NCBI GenBank assembly: GCA_029262995.1
Contig: JAJCYH010000016.1
Coordinates: forward strand, 1-64,000
DNA length: 64,000 nt
Direction: 5' to 3'
Source of the DNA: Saprospiraceae bacterium
GTDB lineage: Bacteria > Bacteroidota > Bacteroidia > Chitinophagales > Saprospiraceae
Part shown: positions 42,636 through 52,709 of the stretch, one piece after another
Position numbering within the stretch: the stretch's first letter is position 1
Layout: each line of letters opens with the position of its first letter
Translations under genes and position numbers: made by a program
Notes under the pieces: generated by a model
What the model saw: only the letters and a program-made list of their open reading frames with translations
The model's database searches: none
Told to the model about the DNA's origin: nothing

Positions 42636-45600
42636 TAGGTTAATTCATTTTGTATATTATCTAAAACAGATAAGCACGCTTTAAGGTTATATATATTTTC
42701 TTTGATTAATATCAAATGAGATTTTGACTGTTTTAACAAAAGACCTTTTTCATGAGCTTTTGTCGAAATATATTTAATAAGCTTTTTAAAAAAATCACTT
42801 TCATAAAAGCTAGATTGTGGATTTCCAACAAAATAGCATCGTAATTTACCTTTCTTTAGAGATAATCTTTCTATACCCATTTTTTTGCACTTCCACCTTA
42901 AGCGAACACCATGGAACAACTCATCCACCTGAATCGGAAATTTACCAAACTTGTCTTTCAATTTATCCTTTAATGCTTCAAGTTCCTCTTCTTTTTCGAT
43001 ATTACCCAATTCTGTATAGATAGAAAGCCTTTCGGGAATCAAATTGATATATTCATCTGGGATAAGCATTTCTATGTCTGTATCTATTTCTACATCATTA
43101 ACATAAGTCCTGTCCTTTTCGTTTTCATCTTTAAAAAGATCCTTGAAATCAGTTTCTTTTAATTCATAAATCGCCTCTTCAAGTATTTTTTGATAAGTCT
43201 CATATCCAATATCACTAATAAAGCCACTTTGCTCACCTCCAAGAAGATTGCCCGCACCTCTAATATCAAGGTCTCTCATGGCAATATGAAATCCACTTCC
43301 TAGGTCTGAAAATTCTTCTAAAGTTTTCAGTCGTTTTCTGGCTTCGCTCGTCAATGTGGATATAGGAGGCGAAAACAGATAGCAATAGGCTTTTTTATTT
43401 GATCTTCCAACCCTTCCCCTTAACTGATGTAAGTCACTCAGACCAAATTGATGAGCATTATTGATTATCATAGTATTGGCATTGGGTATATCAAGCCCAG
43501 TTTCGATAATGTTGGTACACACCAATACATCATATTTACCTTCGATAAATTCTAGTAATGTTTTTTCAAGTGTTTTGGCTTCCATTTGGCCATGAGCCAT
43601 AACAACCTCTAGGTCTGGGCAAAGACGCTGAATCATAGCGGTTATGTCTGGCAAAGACTTAACCCTATTGTGAACAAAAAACACCTGTCCACCACGCGTA
43701 AATTCATAGTATAGTGACTCTTTAATAAGTTGATCACTAAAGGTTCTTCTTTCAGTGTGTATAGGTTGTCGATTTGGTGGAGCAGTTTTAATCAATGACA
43801 AATCTCTAGCTGCCATTAATGAAAACTGTAAGGTTCTTGGAATTGGAGTTGCCGTTAAGGTTAAGGTATCTACGTTTACTTTGATTTTCCTAAGCCGTTC
43901 TTTTGCAGCTACGCCAAATTTTTGTTCTTCATCAATGATCAGCAAACCAAGATCTTTAAACTCTATGTTTTTGCTTAGAATCGAATGTGTACCAATGATT
44001 AGATCTAATTTTCCCTCCTTTAATTTGGCAAAAATGGCATTCTTTTCTTTTGTGGATTTAAAACGGTTTACATAATCTAAGTCTACACCAAATTCTTCTA
44101 GCCTTGAATTAAAAGTCTTGTAATGCTGTAACGCAAGTATTGTTGTAGGTACCAGAATAGCAACTTGCTTACCACCAAGTACGGCTTTGAATGCTGCGCG
44201 AATAGCGACTTCTGTTTTACCAAATCCAACATCACCACAAACGAGACGATCCATTGGATAGGATTTTTGCATATCTTCTTTGACAGCAACACTTGCATCG
44301 TATTGATCAGGCGTATCTTCATACATGAAAGATGCTTCAAGTTCATTTTGAAGATAACCATCAGGAGGAAATGCAAAACCCTCCGATGCCTTTCGCTGTG
44401 CATATAATTTGATTAACCCTTTGGCAATATCTTTAATTTGCCTTTTGGTTTTTCTTCTTAGATTTTTCCAGGCGTCTCCACCAATTTTACTAAGCTTTGG
44501 AGATGTGCCATCCTTACCGACATATCTAGAAATTTTGTGTAGCGAATTAATACCTACATAAAGTACATCGTTATTAAGATAAATTAAACGAATTGATTCC
44601 TGTTCATGTCCATTGATATTAATCTTTTCAAGACCTGAATACCTCCCTATTCCATGATCGATGTGTGTTACAAAGTCACCGGGTCTGAGCTCCTTTAGCA
44701 TTCGAAGGTTCATAGCCTGTTCTTTTGTAAAGCCTTTTTTTAGTTTATACCTATGGAATCTTTCAAATATTTGATGATCTGTATAGCAGGCAATTTTTAA
44801 GTCGTGATCAATGAAACCGGAATGAATTGATATAAGAATAGGATGAAATTCAATTGTAGACTTAAGATCTTCAAATATATTATAGAATCTTTCAATTTGA
44901 CGGTTGTTATCTGTGACAATAAAACATTGATAACCACCCTCAATTTTCTTATCCAAATCATTAATTAGAATATTAAAATTCTTATTGAAATTTGGTTGAG
45001 GAGAAGCATTAAAGACAATTGTACTTTTGATTTCAAGACTTTTCTCGTGGTCCTTCAAAAAAATAACATGATATTGGCTTAATTCAGAAATAATTTCTTT
45101 GGCAAAAATAAATGCCCGCTCATCAAGTAGTTTTTTAAGAGCCTCATCTTCAGTATGTGAGACCATATTGGCATACTCATTAGCCTTTTCTTCACAATGT
45201 GCAATCCGCTCGGTTAAAAGAGATACATCTTTTATCCAAATACAAGTATTGGTGTCAAATATTTCAAGCAAAGATATTTTGTGATCTTGACCAAATTGCT
45301 TGCTGATATTGGGAATAATTGAAACGCGAGCAATATTTTTTAGACTAAGCTGGCTTGTAGGATTAAATAAACGAATGCTTTCAACTTCCTCATCAAACAA
45401 TTCAACACGGTATGGCCATTCATTGCCAAAAGAAAAAATGTCAACAATCCCGCCACGAATTGAAAACTGACCAGGCTCATAAACAAAGTCTGTACGCTCA
45501 AACCCATACATTACCAACAGTTCAATTAGAGTATCAAGATCCAAGTTTTCTCCTTTTTGGATCATTATCTTTTCACTGTCAAGATGCTTAGGGTCAACTA

Positions 45601-46003
45601 CTTTTTCAAAAATAGCTTCAGGGTAGGTAACAAGAATTTCTCTATTATGATAATTGGAATGAATCTTATTAACAGATTCGGTTCGTATCAAGACATTATT
45701 ATTGTCAACTTCTTCAAATAAGGCTGGTCTACGAAAAGAGTCTGGAAAAAATAGAACGCTTTGATCTTCAATAATTTGATCTAGGCTATTTTGTATATAA
45801 GCTGCTTCTTCTTTGTCTGAGGCAATATAAATGTGGGAACAATCTTTTTGCTTGAAAATTGAGGCCAGAACAAAACAATCCTGAGCACCTACTAATCCTT
45901 TTAGGAATAGGCGAGAAGGCTCTGAATCAACAAGCCCATTAATAATATCTAACGACTGCTGTGATGACTCATATTTGTCAAGCAGCGTAATTAAATTACT
46001 CAA
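42635..46003 (-). CDS. mfd: Transcription-repair coupling factor Mfd
   Basis: A 1122-residue ATP-dependent translocase that pushes stalled RNA polymerase off damaged DNA and recruits UvrA. An N-terminal UvrB-like part (RGGIVDIFSFGNEWPYRVELF), an RNA polymerase-interacting CarD-like domain (LRPGDFVTHIDHGIGRYSGLE) and the RecG-like helicase with Walker A GDVGFGKTEVA (about 587-597), the DEEQKFGV box and the C-terminal TRG/relay motif are all present. Length is typical. First gene of the mfd-ydbS-ydbT operon. Confidence 0.97.
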   Translation of the reverse strand: MSNLITLLDKYESSQQSLDIINGLVDSEPSRLFLKGLVGAQDCFVLASIFKQKDCSHIYIASDKEEAAYIQNSLDQIIEDQSVLFFPDSFRRPALFEEVDNNNVLIRTESVNKIHSNYHNREILVTYPEAIFEKVVDPKHLDSEKIMIQKGENLDLDTLIELLVMYGFERTDFVYEPGQFSIRGGIVDIFSFGNEWPYRVELFDEEVESIRLFNPTSQLSLKNIARVSIIPNISKQFGQDHKISLLEIFDTNTCIWIKDVSLLTERIAHCEEKANEYANMVSHTEDEALKKLLDERAFIFAKEIISELSQYHVIFLKDHEKSLEIKSTIVFNASPQPNFNKNFNILINDLDKKIEGGYQCFIVTDNNRQIERFYNIFEDLKSTIEFHPILISIHSGFIDHDLKIACYTDHQIFERFHRYKLKKGFTKEQAMNLRMLKELRPGDFVTHIDHGIGRYSGLEKININGHEQESIRLIYLNNDVLYVGINSLHKISRYVGKDGTSPKLSKIGGDAWKNLRRKTKRQIKDIAKGLIKLYAQRKASEGFAFPPDGYLQNELEASFMYEDTPDQYDASVAVKEDMQKSYPMDRLVCGDVGFGKTEVAIRAAFKAVLGGKQVAILVPTTILALQHYKTFNSRLEEFGVDLDYVNRFKSTKEKNAIFAKLKEGKLDLIIGTHSILSKNIEFKDLGLLIIDEEQKFGVAAKERLRKIKVNVDTLTLTATPIPRTLQFSLMAARDLSLIKTAPPNRQPIHTERRTFSDQLIKESLYYEFTRGGQVFFVHNRVKSLPDITAMIQRLCPDLEVVMAHGQMEAKTLEKTLLEFIEGKYDVLVCTNIIETGLDIPNANTMIINNAHQFGLSDLHQLRGRVGRSNKKAYCYLFSPPISTLTSEARKRLKTLEEFSDLGSGFHIAMRDLDIRGAGNLLGGEQSGFISDIGYETYQKILEEAIYELKETDFKDLFKDENEKDRTYVNDVEIDTDIEMLIPDEYINLIPERLSIYTELGNIEKEEELEALKDKLKDKFGKFPIQVDELFHGVRLRWKCKKMGIERLSLKKGKLRCYFVGNPQSSFYESDFFKKLIKYISTKAHEKGLLLKQSKSHLILIKENIYNLKACLSVLDNIQNELT

Positions 46004-46056
46004 TACAGTTTAAATCTTGAATTAAGTACAGTTTTGAAGGAAAATAGTTTAAAAAA

Positions 46057-46212
46057 CTAAGCCCAACGCATTGCATACACAAAAGAAGTAAACAAAAACG
46101 GTAGGGTCACCCAAAACCACTCGGGCTGCAGAACAAGGAATGCTATACAGGCCAATAATGAAATAAAAAATCCTAGCCAATATTTCGAAGTAGTATTAGT
46201 GTCAGTACTCAT
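46057..46212 (-). CDS. Small two-helix membrane protein
   Basis: A 51-residue protein starting at MSTDTNTTSKYW (ATG at 46210-46212), with two hydrophobic segments (about 12-28 and 32-47) separated by QPEWFW. A longer frame to 46311 exists but its extra N-terminus lies over the promoter of the divergent gene and looks non-coding. I do not recognise the family; similar short proteins next to mfd occur in other Bacteroidota as far as I recall. Confidence 0.6.
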   Translation of the reverse strand: MSTDTNTTSKYWLGFFISLLACIAFLVLQPEWFWVTLPFLFTSFVYAMRWA

Positions 46213-46272
46213 TATGATATCTTTGAGGCGCAAAGTTAAAATAAACTTTGAAAAATATGTTTGATTAATCTC

Positions 46273-46301
46273 TTGATTAATTCCTAACTGGCCTAATTTT
46301 G
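46273..46301 (+). promoter_or_regulatory. Promoter of the GHMP kinase gene
   Basis: TTG (46273-46275), an 18-base spacer and TAATTTTG (46294-46301) fit the Bacteroidota TTG-N17-23-TAnnTTTG promoter. The ATG of the downstream gene is at 46312, so the mRNA would have almost no leader. Confidence 0.5.
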
Positions 46302-46311
46302 TAAATATCAA

Positions 46312-47145
46312 ATGAAATTTATCTCAGAAAAAAAATACCACGCCAAACTTCTGTTATTTGGGGAGTTCACAATTATAGATGGAGGAACAGCACTTGCATT
46401 CCCTATAGATCGCTTTTTTGGTAAATGGAGCTCTGATCAAAAAGACGAAAGTCTCCTTGAATATTATAACTACATAATATCTAAACCCTTTATTGATCGT
46501 AGTAAAATTGAAAGTCTATCCCAAAGTAGTATATGCTTTAATGCCAATATTCCTTATGGCTATGGTCTTGGAAGTTCTGGGGCACTTACAGCAGCCATTT
46601 ATGACTTTGCAAAGAAAACATCTAGCAATAAGCTCCATACGATTAAAGATAACTTAGCTGATATGGAAGCCTATTTTCATGGCCAAAGTTCTGGCTTAGA
46701 CCCACTGACAAGCTACGTAAATAAACCTATTGAAAGTAACCAAGGTATTTTACGAACCAATGATTCATTGCGATTGCCCCCAAAGTTGTTCTTATTTGAT
46801 TCGGAGATCAAAAGGAATAGCAAATTGATGATTGATGTTTTTTTAAAAAAAAAGAAAAACGATGACTTCAAAAACATATTATTAAATCTAAACCGCCTAA
46901 ATGAAACAGCCATCTTAGCACTTTCTGAAGGAGACGATAAACTACTTTGTAAAACCTTTTCAAAAATCAGTGCTTTACAGTTCAAAAATTTCAAAGAGAT
47001 GATTCCAGAACATATAAAAGACCTTTGGGAAAATGGTCTTTCCTCTAAGGCGTATTCGATTAAATTAAGTGGAGCTGGTGGGGGAGGCTATTTTGTTGGT
47101 TTAGGCAATTTGGACCCTACTGACAAGACATTATACTTGTCTTAA
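46312..47145 (+). CDS. GHMP kinase (mevalonate kinase-like)
   Basis: A 277-residue small-molecule kinase of the GHMP family. It has the ATP-binding PYGYGLGSSGALTAA loop and the C-terminal LSGAGGGGYFVG motif; residues AKLLLFGEFTIIDGGTALAFP form the usual start. It is shorter than standard mevalonate kinases but matches the Bacteroidota GHMP kinase group assigned to the mevalonate pathway. The substrate is not proven. A promoter with almost no leader precedes it; the 3' end overlaps the OmpA gene by 4 bases. Confidence 0.82.
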   Translation: MKFISEKKYHAKLLLFGEFTIIDGGTALAFPIDRFFGKWSSDQKDESLLEYYNYIISKPFIDRSKIESLSQSSICFNANIPYGYGLGSSGALTAAIYDFAKKTSSNKLHTIKDNLADMEAYFHGQSSGLDPLTSYVNKPIESNQGILRTNDSLRLPPKLFLFDSEIKRNSKLMIDVFLKKKKNDDFKNILLNLNRLNETAILALSEGDDKLLCKTFSKISALQFKNFKEMIPEHIKDLWENGLSSKAYSIKLSGAGGGGYFVGLGNLDPTDKTLYLS

Positions 47146-49262
47146 CGATCTTTAATGAAATAATTCAGTTCCCTGTATTTTAATGCCATTATTCTTATCT
47201 GCTTATCTGTTAAAGGTTTTCCATTGTAGAAAGCCTGAATTTTAGGAGATAGACTTTTAGATTTTTTAATGTCTTCCAACAATACTTTAGCATCTTCAAG
47301 TTTTGTATACAAACCGATATAATAATCATTTGTAGAGTCAAGTGCTTCTTTTCTAATAAAAACATCATGATAAAGACGCAACAACGCATTTTTAAAGAGA
47401 CGATCAGAACGTGCGATCTGTACGGAATAATATAAGCCCTCTTTAATCAATCGATACAATGCATACTTGTCATCTAAAGCAAAATCAGGTATCATCGACC
47501 AGTTCATTGCTAGACTATCATTTATAATTTTGGAATTATTATCATAAAGTATTATGTCTAGCCTTTTGTTATAATGACTTAAAGAAGCCAACTTATCTGA
47601 ACTTATAGGAGACTTAACCAAGGGGTAATTATCAGCTACACTTTCAATTGAAATTCTTTCAGTATTGATGCCTTCTTCCACAAGAAACTCTGAAACAAGA
47701 AGTGCTCGTCTTAGTGTGTTGTATTGAACATATTCTTCTAGACCAGGCTCATTATAAGAATGTGCTATTATGCTTATGTGGAAATCCTGAACCAATGCAT
47801 CTTTGGTTAGTCGTTCAAGTTTCCTTGCATTTTCTCCATGTAAAAGATCATGACTATCACGGTAGAACAAATTATAGGGGTACTGAATTGACTCTTTTAT
47901 TGCTAGGGACAGTTCATCGTTTGCGGGTATAGTGTCAAGCTTATCTTTTTTGACATTTAAATCTACTAATGCCCTATAATCATTTTCATTTAATCGATCT
48001 ATTACAAACTCAAACGAAGAGGAGTCTCGTGCAACACTGAAGTCAAAATTTTGCAGATATAGAAAATATAAATCATAACCTCCGATTCCTGTTTTTCGAT
48101 CTGAACTAAACATTCCCATATGTCCATCGTCATCCAATTTGAAATGAATGTCATTAGAAGAACTGTTTATAGCACTTCCCATGTTTACAGAAATAGGATC
48201 CTTAGTCTTAATATCTGAAAGATATATATCGTAGCCACCATAGCCATAGGGTCTGTTTGAGGAATAGTATACCTTGGATTTGTCTTCATTAACAAATGGG
48301 GACCTTTCATCATAAGGACTATTGACCAAGCTTCCGGCATTTACTGGTGCTAACCATTTTTTAGAACGATATTCCCAATAATAAATGTCATATCCTCCAA
48401 AGCCACCTTTTTGCTTAGACGCAAAAGCGAGCGTATTTTTATTCACAATATGAAAATCTATACCATCAACAAGATTTTCCAAAGGCACAGGAATTTTTAT
48501 TTCATTGCCCAAACTATCAATAGTTATAAACACAAGTTTTGTGGTCTCCTGTTGTTCGAGATACAGTAAGGTTTGTCCTTTAATATCTATATCTTGGATC
48601 AAGTTATATTTAGACATGTTGAATGGTCGGGAGATAATATCCAAATCTATCCATTCACCATCATTGCTAATTTGCGATGCGTAGATTTTAAAAGCCTCAG
48701 AAGTGTTGTTAGAAGAATAATAAAATACGTTCCCATAGCTGGGACTTTGGACTGGATAAATCTCGTCATAAACAGAATTGATTTCAGGGCCAAAACTTTG
48801 TACTAAAGTATTGCTCTTATCTATTGATCGGTCTTGAGAAGAGCTGTATAGGCAATTTTTAATTTCGATTAATGAAGCGCTATAGAATTTATCACCTTCA
48901 GAACTGTTTTCTATATATTTTTTGTAAAAGCTAATAGCCTCATACCATTGATTTAAAAAGTGTTTGCATTGTCCCATATACCAATAAAGATCTACGTTAT
49001 TGTAAGCTTGAGATTTAGCAAGCGTAAGATCCTCTATTGCTTCTGAAATTTGATTCTGATTAATTTTGGCAATTGCCTGGTTCATCAGACTTTCGGGATC
49101 CTTAGAGATTCCATCATATAGTTGGTAATAATTTAATGCTAAAGGAAAATTAGAATGCCTCAAAGCATGTTCAGCTTTCGATTTACTTTCACTTTGGCAA
49201 TACCCTTTATAACTCAGTATCAAAGAGAGTAGGATAATTGTGAAAATAGAATGAAGTTTCAT
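47142..49262 (-). CDS. OmpA-family protein with TPR and WD40-like PD repeats
   Basis: A 706-residue protein: signal peptide (1-~23, ending YKGYCQS), two or three TPRs (to ~150), a WD40-like PD-repeat propeller with KGGFGGYDIYYW and PYGYGGYDIYLSD, and a C-terminal OmpA-like peptidoglycan-binding domain (about 480-590, ISIIAHSYNEPGLEEYVQYN). This order resembles PorE-type proteins linked to the type IX secretion system. I start at MKLHSIF; an ATG eight codons upstream would spoil the signal peptide. A further ~110 residues follow the OmpA part. Confidence 0.82.
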   Translation of the reverse strand: MKLHSIFTIILLSLILSYKGYCQSESKSKAEHALRHSNFPLALNYYQLYDGISKDPESLMNQAIAKINQNQISEAIEDLTLAKSQAYNNVDLYWYMGQCKHFLNQWYEAISFYKKYIENSSEGDKFYSASLIEIKNCLYSSSQDRSIDKSNTLVQSFGPEINSVYDEIYPVQSPSYGNVFYYSSNNTSEAFKIYASQISNDGEWIDLDIISRPFNMSKYNLIQDIDIKGQTLLYLEQQETTKLVFITIDSLGNEIKIPVPLENLVDGIDFHIVNKNTLAFASKQKGGFGGYDIYYWEYRSKKWLAPVNAGSLVNSPYDERSPFVNEDKSKVYYSSNRPYGYGGYDIYLSDIKTKDPISVNMGSAINSSSNDIHFKLDDDGHMGMFSSDRKTGIGGYDLYFLYLQNFDFSVARDSSSFEFVIDRLNENDYRALVDLNVKKDKLDTIPANDELSLAIKESIQYPYNLFYRDSHDLLHGENARKLERLTKDALVQDFHISIIAHSYNEPGLEEYVQYNTLRRALLVSEFLVEEGINTERISIESVADNYPLVKSPISSDKLASLSHYNKRLDIILYDNNSKIINDSLAMNWSMIPDFALDDKYALYRLIKEGLYYSVQIARSDRLFKNALLRLYHDVFIRKEALDSTNDYYIGLYTKLEDAKVLLEDIKKSKSLSPKIQAFYNGKPLTDKQIRIMALKYRELNYFIKDR

Positions 49263-49288
49263 TAATGAAATAAACTCAAAATACAAGT

Positions 49289-50626
49289 TTATATTTCAAA
49301 CTTAGGGTCAAAAGCTTCAAGATAATCTGCAACCTTCCTTAAGAACGATCCTCCAAGAAAGCCATCAACTACACGATGATCATAAGATAGAGATAAGTAC
49401 ATCATTTGTCTAACAGCAATTACATCACCATATTCGGTTTCAAGAACTGCAGGTTTTTTTCTTATTGCTCCAGTAGCTAATATTGCGACCTGGGGTTGAT
49501 TAATAATTGGGGTACCCATTACATTACCAAAGGTTCCTACATTGGTGATTGTAAAGCTTCCGTCTTGAATATCTTCAGGTTTTAGCTTGTTGGACCGTGC
49601 TTTAGAGGCAAGACCATTTACCGCTTTAGTCAAGCCTGATAAATTTAGAAAATCTGCATTCTTAATAACGGGGACAATCAAATTTCCAGAAGGAAGTGCT
49701 GTTGCCATACCTATATTAATGTTTTTCTTGACGATAAGATTTTTACCATCAACAGAAATATTAATCATAGGGAAGTCTTTAATTGCCTTTACAACAGCAT
49801 CAATAAATATTGGAGTGTACGTAATTTTTTCTCCATGTTTTTTAGCAAAATCTGCTTTATTGGCTTCTCTCCAATTAACCATGTTGGTAACATCAGCCTC
49901 TACAAAAGATGTAACATGTGGTGAGGTTTGCTTTGACATGACCATATGATCTGCGATAAGTTTCCGCATCCTGTCCATTTCTACAATTTCAACATCTCCA
50001 GAGATGGAAGCAGGTGCTTTATCTTCAGGCGTGGACACAACAGAATTTTGAGCGCTGTGTCCATTTGAAGATTGTGATGGTTTTACAGGTGCAGCTGTCC
50101 TGTTATTAATATAGTCAATTATATCTTTCTTAGTAACTCTACCGTTAGAACCTGTACCCTCTATCTGCTCAAGTTCAGCCATTCCAATATTTTCTTTACG
50201 CGCAATACTTTTTACCAATGGAGAATAAAAACGGCTGGTAGAAGAGCTAGGAGCTTGGATCGTTGTTTTTACAGGAGTAGCATCAGAGGTTGAAGAACTT
50301 GGCGATGGTGATTCCTGTTTTTGAGGAATCTCAACTTTTGGTGCTTCTTGCACAGGAGTACTTCCTGATGATACAGTTTCCTCTCCTTCTGTATTGATAA
50401 ATGCGATAACAGTTCCTACTGGAACAACATCGTTTACATTATATAAGATTTCTGAAATAACTCCATCTACTGGAGAAGGAATTTCAGAATCTACTTTATC
50501 TGTAGCGATTTCTAGTATAGTTTCATCTTCTGCAACAGAATCGCCTACTTTTTTTGACCATCCTAAAATTGTTGCTTCCATTATGCTTTCGCCCATTTTG
50601 GGCATAACTAACTCGAATTTTGCCAT
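49289..50626 (-). CDS. 2-oxoacid dehydrogenase E2 (dihydrolipoyl acyltransferase)
   Basis: A 445-residue E2 core protein. The lipoyl domain (1-80) has its lysine in ATDKVDSE (Lys44), a Ser/Pro-rich linker follows, then an E1/E3-binding domain (about 136-172, SIARKENIGMAELEQIEGTG) and the catalytic domain, with His417 and Asp421 in SYDHRVVDG. It may serve pyruvate, 2-oxoglutarate or branched-chain oxoacid dehydrogenase. The closest fit by the DKVDSE lipoyl motif and the single lipoyl domain is the branched-chain or generic type. No E1 or E3 gene is in the window. Confidence 0.9.
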   Translation of the reverse strand: MAKFELVMPKMGESIMEATILGWSKKVGDSVAEDETILEIATDKVDSEIPSPVDGVISEILYNVNDVVPVGTVIAFINTEGEETVSSGSTPVQEAPKVEIPQKQESPSPSSSTSDATPVKTTIQAPSSSTSRFYSPLVKSIARKENIGMAELEQIEGTGSNGRVTKKDIIDYINNRTAAPVKPSQSSNGHSAQNSVVSTPEDKAPASISGDVEIVEMDRMRKLIADHMVMSKQTSPHVTSFVEADVTNMVNWREANKADFAKKHGEKITYTPIFIDAVVKAIKDFPMINISVDGKNLIVKKNINIGMATALPSGNLIVPVIKNADFLNLSGLTKAVNGLASKARSNKLKPEDIQDGSFTITNVGTFGNVMGTPIINQPQVAILATGAIRKKPAVLETEYGDVIAVRQMMYLSLSYDHRVVDGFLGGSFLRKVADYLEAFDPKFEI

Positions 50627-50654
50627 TATTCCTCTTTGATTTTGGTATGCAAAG

Positions 50655-51902
50655 TTAGTCTAATTCTAATTCAGTTAAAAACAATCTTAAGCTATTCATT
50701 GCATAGTTGGTTGTATATTGAATATTTTTTAGACGATCTTTTGTCAATTGAAGTTTTTTTGTTTTCTGAATATTCCGATTTCCCCAAGCCAGCCATATCG
50801 TTCCAACAGGCTTCGTTGGTGTTCCACCTCCTGGTCCTGCGATTCCTGAAATAGCTATACCAACATCTGTTTTTAATGAATCTAACAAACCTTCGAGCAT
50901 TTCTAAAACGGTATTTTCACTAACGGCACCGTATTCTACTAGAGTTTCATTTTTAACTTTTAAAAGTTGATTTTTTAATTGATAGCTGTAAGTAACAAGA
51001 CCACCCATAAAAAAGCTAGATGATCCTGCTATAGAGGTTAGGTGATGGGCAAGATTTCCGCCAGTACAACTTTCTGCAGTTGAAAGCGAAAGCCCCTTAC
51101 TTACAAAATCCCTTTTAAGTGTTTCTTCAAGGCTAATATCATCATAACCATAGACCAGATTCCCAAGTCTGGCGCTTATTTTATCTACATAATCATTAAC
51201 AACAGGAATTTGTGAAATGTTATTCTTTGAAGTAAGGCGCAATTTAACATGTCCAAGACTAGGTAAATAGGCTAGAGATATGCCTTCTGGAATTTCTTCT
51301 GCAATGTCATTAATTTTATCTGCTATAGAAGTTTCTCCCATTCCTGCAGTTCGTATTGTGCGAAAATAAATATTACCAAGTTGTGGATAAGATGATCTTA
51401 GGAGAGGCAAAAAACTGTTTTTGAATATCCACTCCATTTCATATGGAACTCCAGGCAATGAAATCAACCAACCTTTGTCATTTTTAAACAACATGCCTGG
51501 AGCTGTCCCCATATTGTTTTCCAGCTGAGTACATTTTTTTGGCATCAAACATTGATTTTCATGCAGTTCAGTAACGGGGATTTGACGAAAGTCAAAATAT
51601 TTAGAAATTTTTTGAAATAGAATATCATCAAACTCGAGAGGTATTTTATAATAATCAGCAATCGTCTTTTTAGTAACATCATCCTTTGTTGGGCCTAGAC
51701 CGCCAGTCATTATTACGATTTCTGCTTGAGTAAATGCCATATCAATAGATCGTTCAATATCTTCTTTTGTGTCTGGGACAGTCAATATAAAAGAAACATC
51801 GAGTCCTAGGTTTGCAAGTTCTTTGGATAGCCAGACAGCATTTGTGTCAATAATCTGTCCGAGAAGAATTTCATCTCCTATAGTAACAATACCTGCTTTC
51901 AT
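50655..51902 (-). CDS. cinA: CinA family protein (NMN deamidase / ADP-ribose pyrophosphatase)
   Basis: A 415-residue two-domain protein. The N-terminal MoCF-like COG1058 domain has TIGDEILLGQIIDTNAVWLS and MTGGLGPTKDDVTKKT; the C-terminal deamidase domain has the family core AESCTGGNLAHHLTSI and GIAGPGGGTPTKPVGT. The first has ADP-ribose pyrophosphatase activity and the second removes the amide of nicotinamide mononucleotide in well-studied members, so the protein recycles NAD breakdown products. The 5' end overlaps the birA gene by 4 bases. Confidence 0.94.
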   Translation of the reverse strand: MKAGIVTIGDEILLGQIIDTNAVWLSKELANLGLDVSFILTVPDTKEDIERSIDMAFTQAEIVIMTGGLGPTKDDVTKKTIADYYKIPLEFDDILFQKISKYFDFRQIPVTELHENQCLMPKKCTQLENNMGTAPGMLFKNDKGWLISLPGVPYEMEWIFKNSFLPLLRSSYPQLGNIYFRTIRTAGMGETSIADKINDIAEEIPEGISLAYLPSLGHVKLRLTSKNNISQIPVVNDYVDKISARLGNLVYGYDDISLEETLKRDFVSKGLSLSTAESCTGGNLAHHLTSIAGSSSFFMGGLVTYSYQLKNQLLKVKNETLVEYGAVSENTVLEMLEGLLDSLKTDVGIAISGIAGPGGGTPTKPVGTIWLAWGNRNIQKTKKLQLTKDRLKNIQYTTNYAMNSLRLFLTELELD

Positions 51903-52660
51903 TCTATAATAAATTGTATATCTCTGTGATTAAATAAATGCATTTGATTATTACATTCAACCATTAGTTTGCCATCTTCATTAATGCCAATAATTATTCC
52001 TTCAAAGGAGTTTTTATTTCTATCAAGGAATATTCTTCTTTCACCTAAACCAAACAATTTATCAAGATATTGTTTATAAACTGAACTCCATTTTCCTAGT
52101 AAATTATTAAGGCTTAGGAAGAATGAATGTTCAAATCGAAACATGCTTTCTAATAAACCGAACTCTGTACCTGTTATTTGCGTTAAGCTTATCGCAAAAG
52201 GAAGATCTTCAGGAAAATGTTGCTGATTTAGATTCAGACCTAGACCAATGATACTACTTGCTATCGATTTCGACGTAATTTGATTTTGAATTAATAATCC
52301 TGCAAGTTTTTTATTCTTATAGTATATGTCGTTTGGCCATTTTAGTTTCAGATCGCAAAGTTCAAAAATTTCTTCCAAGGACCTTAAAACGGATAGGCAA
52401 ATCATCATATTTAAAGTAAAATGATCTTTTACAGGAATATTGGGCCAAGGAAGAAAGTATGACAAACTGAGGTTCTTGTTGATGTCACTAAACCATTTTC
52501 TGCCAATTTGTCCTTTTCCTTCGGTTTGTTGGTATGTATATGCACAGATATGTTCAGATGGTTTGTTTTTTGATATATAATCAGAGAGGAATGCATTGGT
52601 GGAAGCAACTGATCTAAGATAGATGTAATTTTGAGCCTTTGTTGAACCTAGCTTATTCAA
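51899..52660 (-). CDS. birA: Biotin-[acetyl-CoA-carboxylase] ligase
   Basis: A 253-residue class I biotin protein ligase without the DNA-binding domain of E. coli BirA. The biotin-adenylate-binding loop is EGKGQIGRKWFSD and the catalytic KWPNDIYYKNKKLAGLL motif follows. The last ~45 residues form the usual SH3-like end with IIGINEDGKLMV. It attaches biotin to carboxylase carrier lysines. It overlaps cinA by 4 bases and is divergent from rsfS. Confidence 0.94.
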   Translation of the reverse strand: MNKLGSTKAQNYIYLRSVASTNAFLSDYISKNKPSEHICAYTYQQTEGKGQIGRKWFSDINKNLSLSYFLPWPNIPVKDHFTLNMMICLSVLRSLEEIFELCDLKLKWPNDIYYKNKKLAGLLIQNQITSKSIASSIIGLGLNLNQQHFPEDLPFAISLTQITGTEFGLLESMFRFEHSFFLSLNNLLGKWSSVYKQYLDKLFGLGERRIFLDRNKNSFEGIIIGINEDGKLMVECNNQMHLFNHRDIQFIIE

Positions 52661-52709
52661 GTGTTGAACTTATTTTATTTAATTTTAAAATGCTAAATAC
52701 CGAAATAAT

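Noticed and set aside
46213-46311. Longer start for the small two-helix membrane protein
   Set aside because: The extra 33 residues lie over the divergent promoter, and MSTDTNTT looks like the natural start.
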